Source: Pedobacter jeongneungensis (GTDB taxonomy: Bacteria; Bacteroidota; Bacteroidia; Sphingobacteriales; Sphingobacteriaceae). From it: a stretch of 63,987 nt of DNA. Shown here in pieces: positions 62,234 to 63,987 of the stretch. The first letter of the stretch is position 1; each line of letters opens with the position of its first letter. The stretch spans positions 1 through 63,987 of the forward strand of contig NZ_AYMG01000021.1 in NCBI RefSeq assembly GCF_000633455.1, read 5' to 3'. The notes beneath the pieces are model-generated. The model was given only the letters and a program-made list of their open reading frames with translations, was not told where the DNA came from and made no database searches. A program made the translations under genes and the position numbers.

Positions 62234-62241
62234 TATTTTTG
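62234..62241 (+). promoter_or_regulatory. Candidate -7 box of the oxidoreductase gene
   Basis: TATTTTTG matches TAnnTTTG 26 bp before the ATG at 62267. The HxlR palindrome is about 27 bp upstream of this box, near the -33 region, so a bound regulator could affect RNA polymerase binding. Confidence 0.55.
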
Positions 62242-62266
62242 TAACCATAATTTTAAAATCAATAAA

Positions 62267-62797
62267 ATGAAAACATTAATCATCGTGACCCATCCGGATA
62301 TGAAAAATTCTATCGTGAATAAAAGATGGGTTAATGAACTCCATAAATTTCCAGATCAGTTTCATGTTCATCAATTGTATGAAGCTTACCCTGATGGAAA
62401 AATTGATGTTGCTGCAGAGCAAAAACTGATTGAGCAATACGATAAGATTATATTCCAATTCCCTTATTATTGGTTTAATGCGCCTGCCATGCTTAAAAAA
62501 TGGATGGATGAGGTTTTAACCCACGGGTGGGCCTATGGCAGTAAAAGCGGTTATCAGGTTGGCGGAAAGAAAATTGCCCTGGCGATTTCACTGGGGGTTG
62601 ATGAACAGGAACTTAATAATACCGGAATCTACAAATATCCATTAGAGGAGCTCACGCGCCCATTTGAACTTTCGTTTGAATATGTTAAAGCTGATTATAA
62701 GCCGCTGTTTGCTTACTACGGGATAGAGTATAATTCATCCGATGAATGGATTGAAAAAAGTGTTCCCTTATATATGGATTTTTTGAATAATTTATGA
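62267..62797 (+). CDS. NAD(P)H-dependent oxidoreductase, flavodoxin-like fold
   Basis: This 176-residue protein starts at ATG 62267 (MKTLIIVTHPDMKNS); the open frame from 62132 runs back over the promoter and part of the HxlR gene and is not a real start. The FMN-binding fold is visible: beta strand TLIIVTHP, KIIFQFPYYWFNAPAMLKKWMDEVLTHGWAYG, in part, and the segment QVGGKKIALAISLG. It resembles KefF/MdaB-type quinone reductases. It lies beside a divergent HxlR regulator that likely controls it. Confidence 0.93.
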   Translation: MKTLIIVTHPDMKNSIVNKRWVNELHKFPDQFHVHQLYEAYPDGKIDVAAEQKLIEQYDKIIFQFPYYWFNAPAMLKKWMDEVLTHGWAYGSKSGYQVGGKKIALAISLGVDEQELNNTGIYKYPLEELTRPFELSFEYVKADYKPLFAYYGIEYNSSDEWIEKSVPLYMDFLNNL

Positions 62798-62970
62798 ATT
62801 GAGCAGCCCCCGACAGAACGGCAGAATTAAGTTCAATCCAAAAACAAAATCTGACTATTTTGGTCGAAATGTCAAAGAAATGAAATAATGAAAAACAGGG
62901 CCTGAAATAGAAACAAGTGGATTGATTTTTGAACTTCGTGGGTCGACATTGATATACAAAATACCCTGCC

Positions 62971-63141
62971 ATGAAAAAAATCCTTCCCTTTGCAACCGCT
63001 ACTGCCATTTCTGTATTTGCAATAGTATCATCACTTAGTCTTGCTGACCCCGAACTTGGGATCTCAACAGCATTACTAAGCTGGATGGGCTGCTTTTGGA
63101 TCATTTCCAAAGACACAAAAAAACAAGGATGCCTTTCGTAA
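62971..63141 (+). CDS. Hypothetical small membrane protein
   Basis: This 56-residue ORF (ATG 62971 to TAA 63141) encodes MKKILPFATATAISVFAIVS followed by a second hydrophobic stretch near residues 30-46. Either a signal peptide plus a short mature part or two membrane helices are possible. I recognise no family. The start follows an in-gap run with no other gene. The ORF may be real but is weakly supported. Confidence 0.45.
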   Translation: MKKILPFATATAISVFAIVSSLSLADPELGISTALLSWMGCFWIISKDTKKQGCLS

Positions 63142-63189
63142 AAGGAAAACGTGTCTATAAAAGTACACAGTTCAAAAAACTCAGTTGTA

Positions 63190-63315
63190 TTAATTCAAAT
63201 AAGGCAATTCAATAATAAAGGTGGTTCCTCTTTCTGCCCGCCGTTCAAACCAAATCTTTCCATCATGTGCATTTATAATTTGTTTACAAATAGCCAGGCC
63301 TAGCCCGAAAGAATC
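63190..63315 (-). pseudogene. Histidine kinase, C-terminal fragment only
   Basis: The minus strand, just before the stop at 63190-63192, reads FGLGLAICKQIINAHDGKIWFE then RRAERGTTFIIELPYLN, in part: the G2 box and last strands of a HATPase_c domain. The frame meets a TAA at 63316-63318 instead of the remaining 200 or more kinase residues, because at about 63311 the sequence changes to the tandem-repeat gene. So only the last 41 codons are present. Either a rearrangement or an assembly error caused this. Confidence 0.8.
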
Positions 63316-63987
63316 TTACCGGTAGTAACATTGGCATCTTTTATTTTTAAAGTGGTAACCGCATCATTGGCAAGTTTGGCTTCTACAATGCCCAAATCTT
63401 TTACTTTGAAAGGATCGGCTGTGGTACCAGTACCTTCTATAGTGGTTAAATCGGCTACAGAAGCAGCAAGGGCAGTTTTATCAACCCAGGCTACTTTGCC
63501 GGTAGCATCGGTAACCAGTACCTGGTTGTTTGTACCAGCGGCAATCTTACCGGTGGTAACATTGGCGTCCTTTATTTTTAAAGTGGTGATCGCATCGTTC
63601 GCCAGTTTGCCTTCTACAATGCCCAGGTCTTTTACCTTGAAAGGATCAGCAGTGGTACCAGTACCTTCTATAGTGGTTAAATCAGCTACAGAAGCAGCAA
63701 GGGCAGTTTTATCAACCCAGGCCACTTTGCCGGTAGCATCAGTGATCAATACCTGGTTGTTTGTACCAGCGGCAATCTTACCGGTGGTAACATTGGCATC
63801 TTTTATTTTTAAAGTGGTAACCGCATCATTGGCAAGTTTGCCTTCTACGATGCCCAGGTCTTTCACCTTGAAAGGATCGGCTGTGGTACCAGTACCTTCT
63901 ATAGTGGTTAAATCGGCTACAGAAGCAGCAAGGGCAGTTTTATCAACCCAGGCCACTTTACCGGTAGCATCGGTAACCAGTACCTGG
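63300..63987 (-). CDS. Partial tandem-repeat protein, open at the window edge
   Basis: The frame is open from the right edge to a TAG at 63300-63302 and encodes about three copies of a 77-residue repeat (AWVDKTALAASVADLTTIEG..., then TADPFKVKDLGIVEGKLAND and TLKIKDANVTTGKI). The ATG-like start inside the window is really a GTG within a repeat; the true start is beyond 63987. Such repeats are typical of large Bacteroidota surface proteins. The last copy is cut mid-repeat (GKI then LSG stop) at the kinase junction. Confidence 0.75.
   Translation of the reverse strand, partial: QVLVTDATGKVAWVDKTALAASVADLTTIEGTGTTADPFKVKDLGIVEGKLANDAVTTLKIKDANVTTGKIAAGTNNQVLITDATGKVAWVDKTALAASVADLTTIEGTGTTADPFKVKDLGIVEGKLANDAITTLKIKDANVTTGKIAAGTNNQVLVTDATGKVAWVDKTALAASVADLTTIEGTGTTADPFKVKDLGIVEAKLANDAVTTLKIKDANVTTGKILSG
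63312..63987. repeat. 231-bp tandem repeat, about 2.9 copies
   Basis: The marker GGTAGCATC recurs at 63501, 63732 and 63963, a spacing of 231 bp (77 codons). Copies are nearly identical with a few base changes. The array runs off the right edge, and its left end is at about 63311. Confidence 0.95.

Noticed and set aside
62132..62266. Long N-terminal extension of the oxidoreductase
   Set aside because: It overlaps the HxlR gene start and the promoter box; the conserved flavodoxin-like start is at 62267.
62685..63116. Minus-strand 143-residue open frame
   Set aside because: It lies antisense to the oxidoreductase end and the small ORF and shows no protein-like features.
63312..63987. CRISPR array
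   Set aside because: The 231-bp unit is far too long, contiguous without spacers, and in frame as a protein repeat.

Overview
The window looks like a chromosomal contig of a Sphingobacteriaceae bacterium (Bacteroidota), most like Pedobacter. Reasons: AT-rich DNA with low-GC intergenic regions; several promoters of the Bacteroidota type (-7 box TAnnTTTG); an ECF sigma/FecR/SusC/SusD locus; TonB-dependent receptors with carboxypeptidase-like N-terminal domains; Bacteroidota-typical families (DUF5689, DUF2795, DUF5808, S9 peptidase, fused SpmA/SpmB, histone H1-like protein); and word-like intergenic repeats of the kind I associate with Pedobacter relatives. The genus is inference; no rRNA is present.

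Layout. 0.1-1.7 kb: exported subtilase. 1.9-13.3 kb (minus strand): sigma factor, FecR, SusC, SusD, DUF5689 lipoprotein, calcineurin-type phosphoesterase and glycerophosphodiester phosphodiesterase, which reads as an uptake locus for a phosphodiester-containing nutrient. 13.4-14.6: membrane fatty-acid hydroxylase. 14.8-19.4: putative polyphosphate glucokinase, gnd, zwf, pgl, an oxidative pentose phosphate operon. 19.9-25.5: MacB-type ABC permease, and separately its likely ATPase, around queA, ispD, a small lmo0937-type membrane protein, DUF2795 and a PduO-type adenosyltransferase. 25.6-29.9: gatC, plsC, trpS, deoxynucleoside kinase, DUF5808, kdsB. 30.0-33.7: MarR-GNAT fusion, two small exported proteins and a three-gene set (ParB-like, HAD, DinB-like). 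34.0-42.1: pyrG, yidC, S9 peptidase, SpmAB. 42.2-48.6: thioesterase, TonB receptor with a DtxR/MntR-like operator, GH9 and ThuA-like genes. 49-54.4: MaoC hydratase, an immunity-like protein beside a secreted lipoprotein, small exported proteins, CDF transporter. 54.9-61.2: histone H1-like protein, then treZ and a single gene fusing TreY to MalQ (trehalose from maltodextrins). 61.4-63.99: small exported peptide, tRNA-Pro(GGG), HxlR regulator with divergent NAD(P)H oxidoreductase, and at the right edge a histidine-kinase tail abutting a 231-bp tandem-repeat gene.

The most unusual features are the TreY-MalQ fusion, the phosphodiester Sus-type locus, the metal-repressor-like operator at the TonB receptor, the possible toxin/immunity pair, several families of word-like inverted and tandem repeats in short gaps (one serving as a terminator), and the repeat/kinase junction at about 63311, which may be an assembly chimera. 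I found no rRNA, CRISPR array, transposase or prophage. No clearly new biological system stands out; the best candidates are listed as findings.
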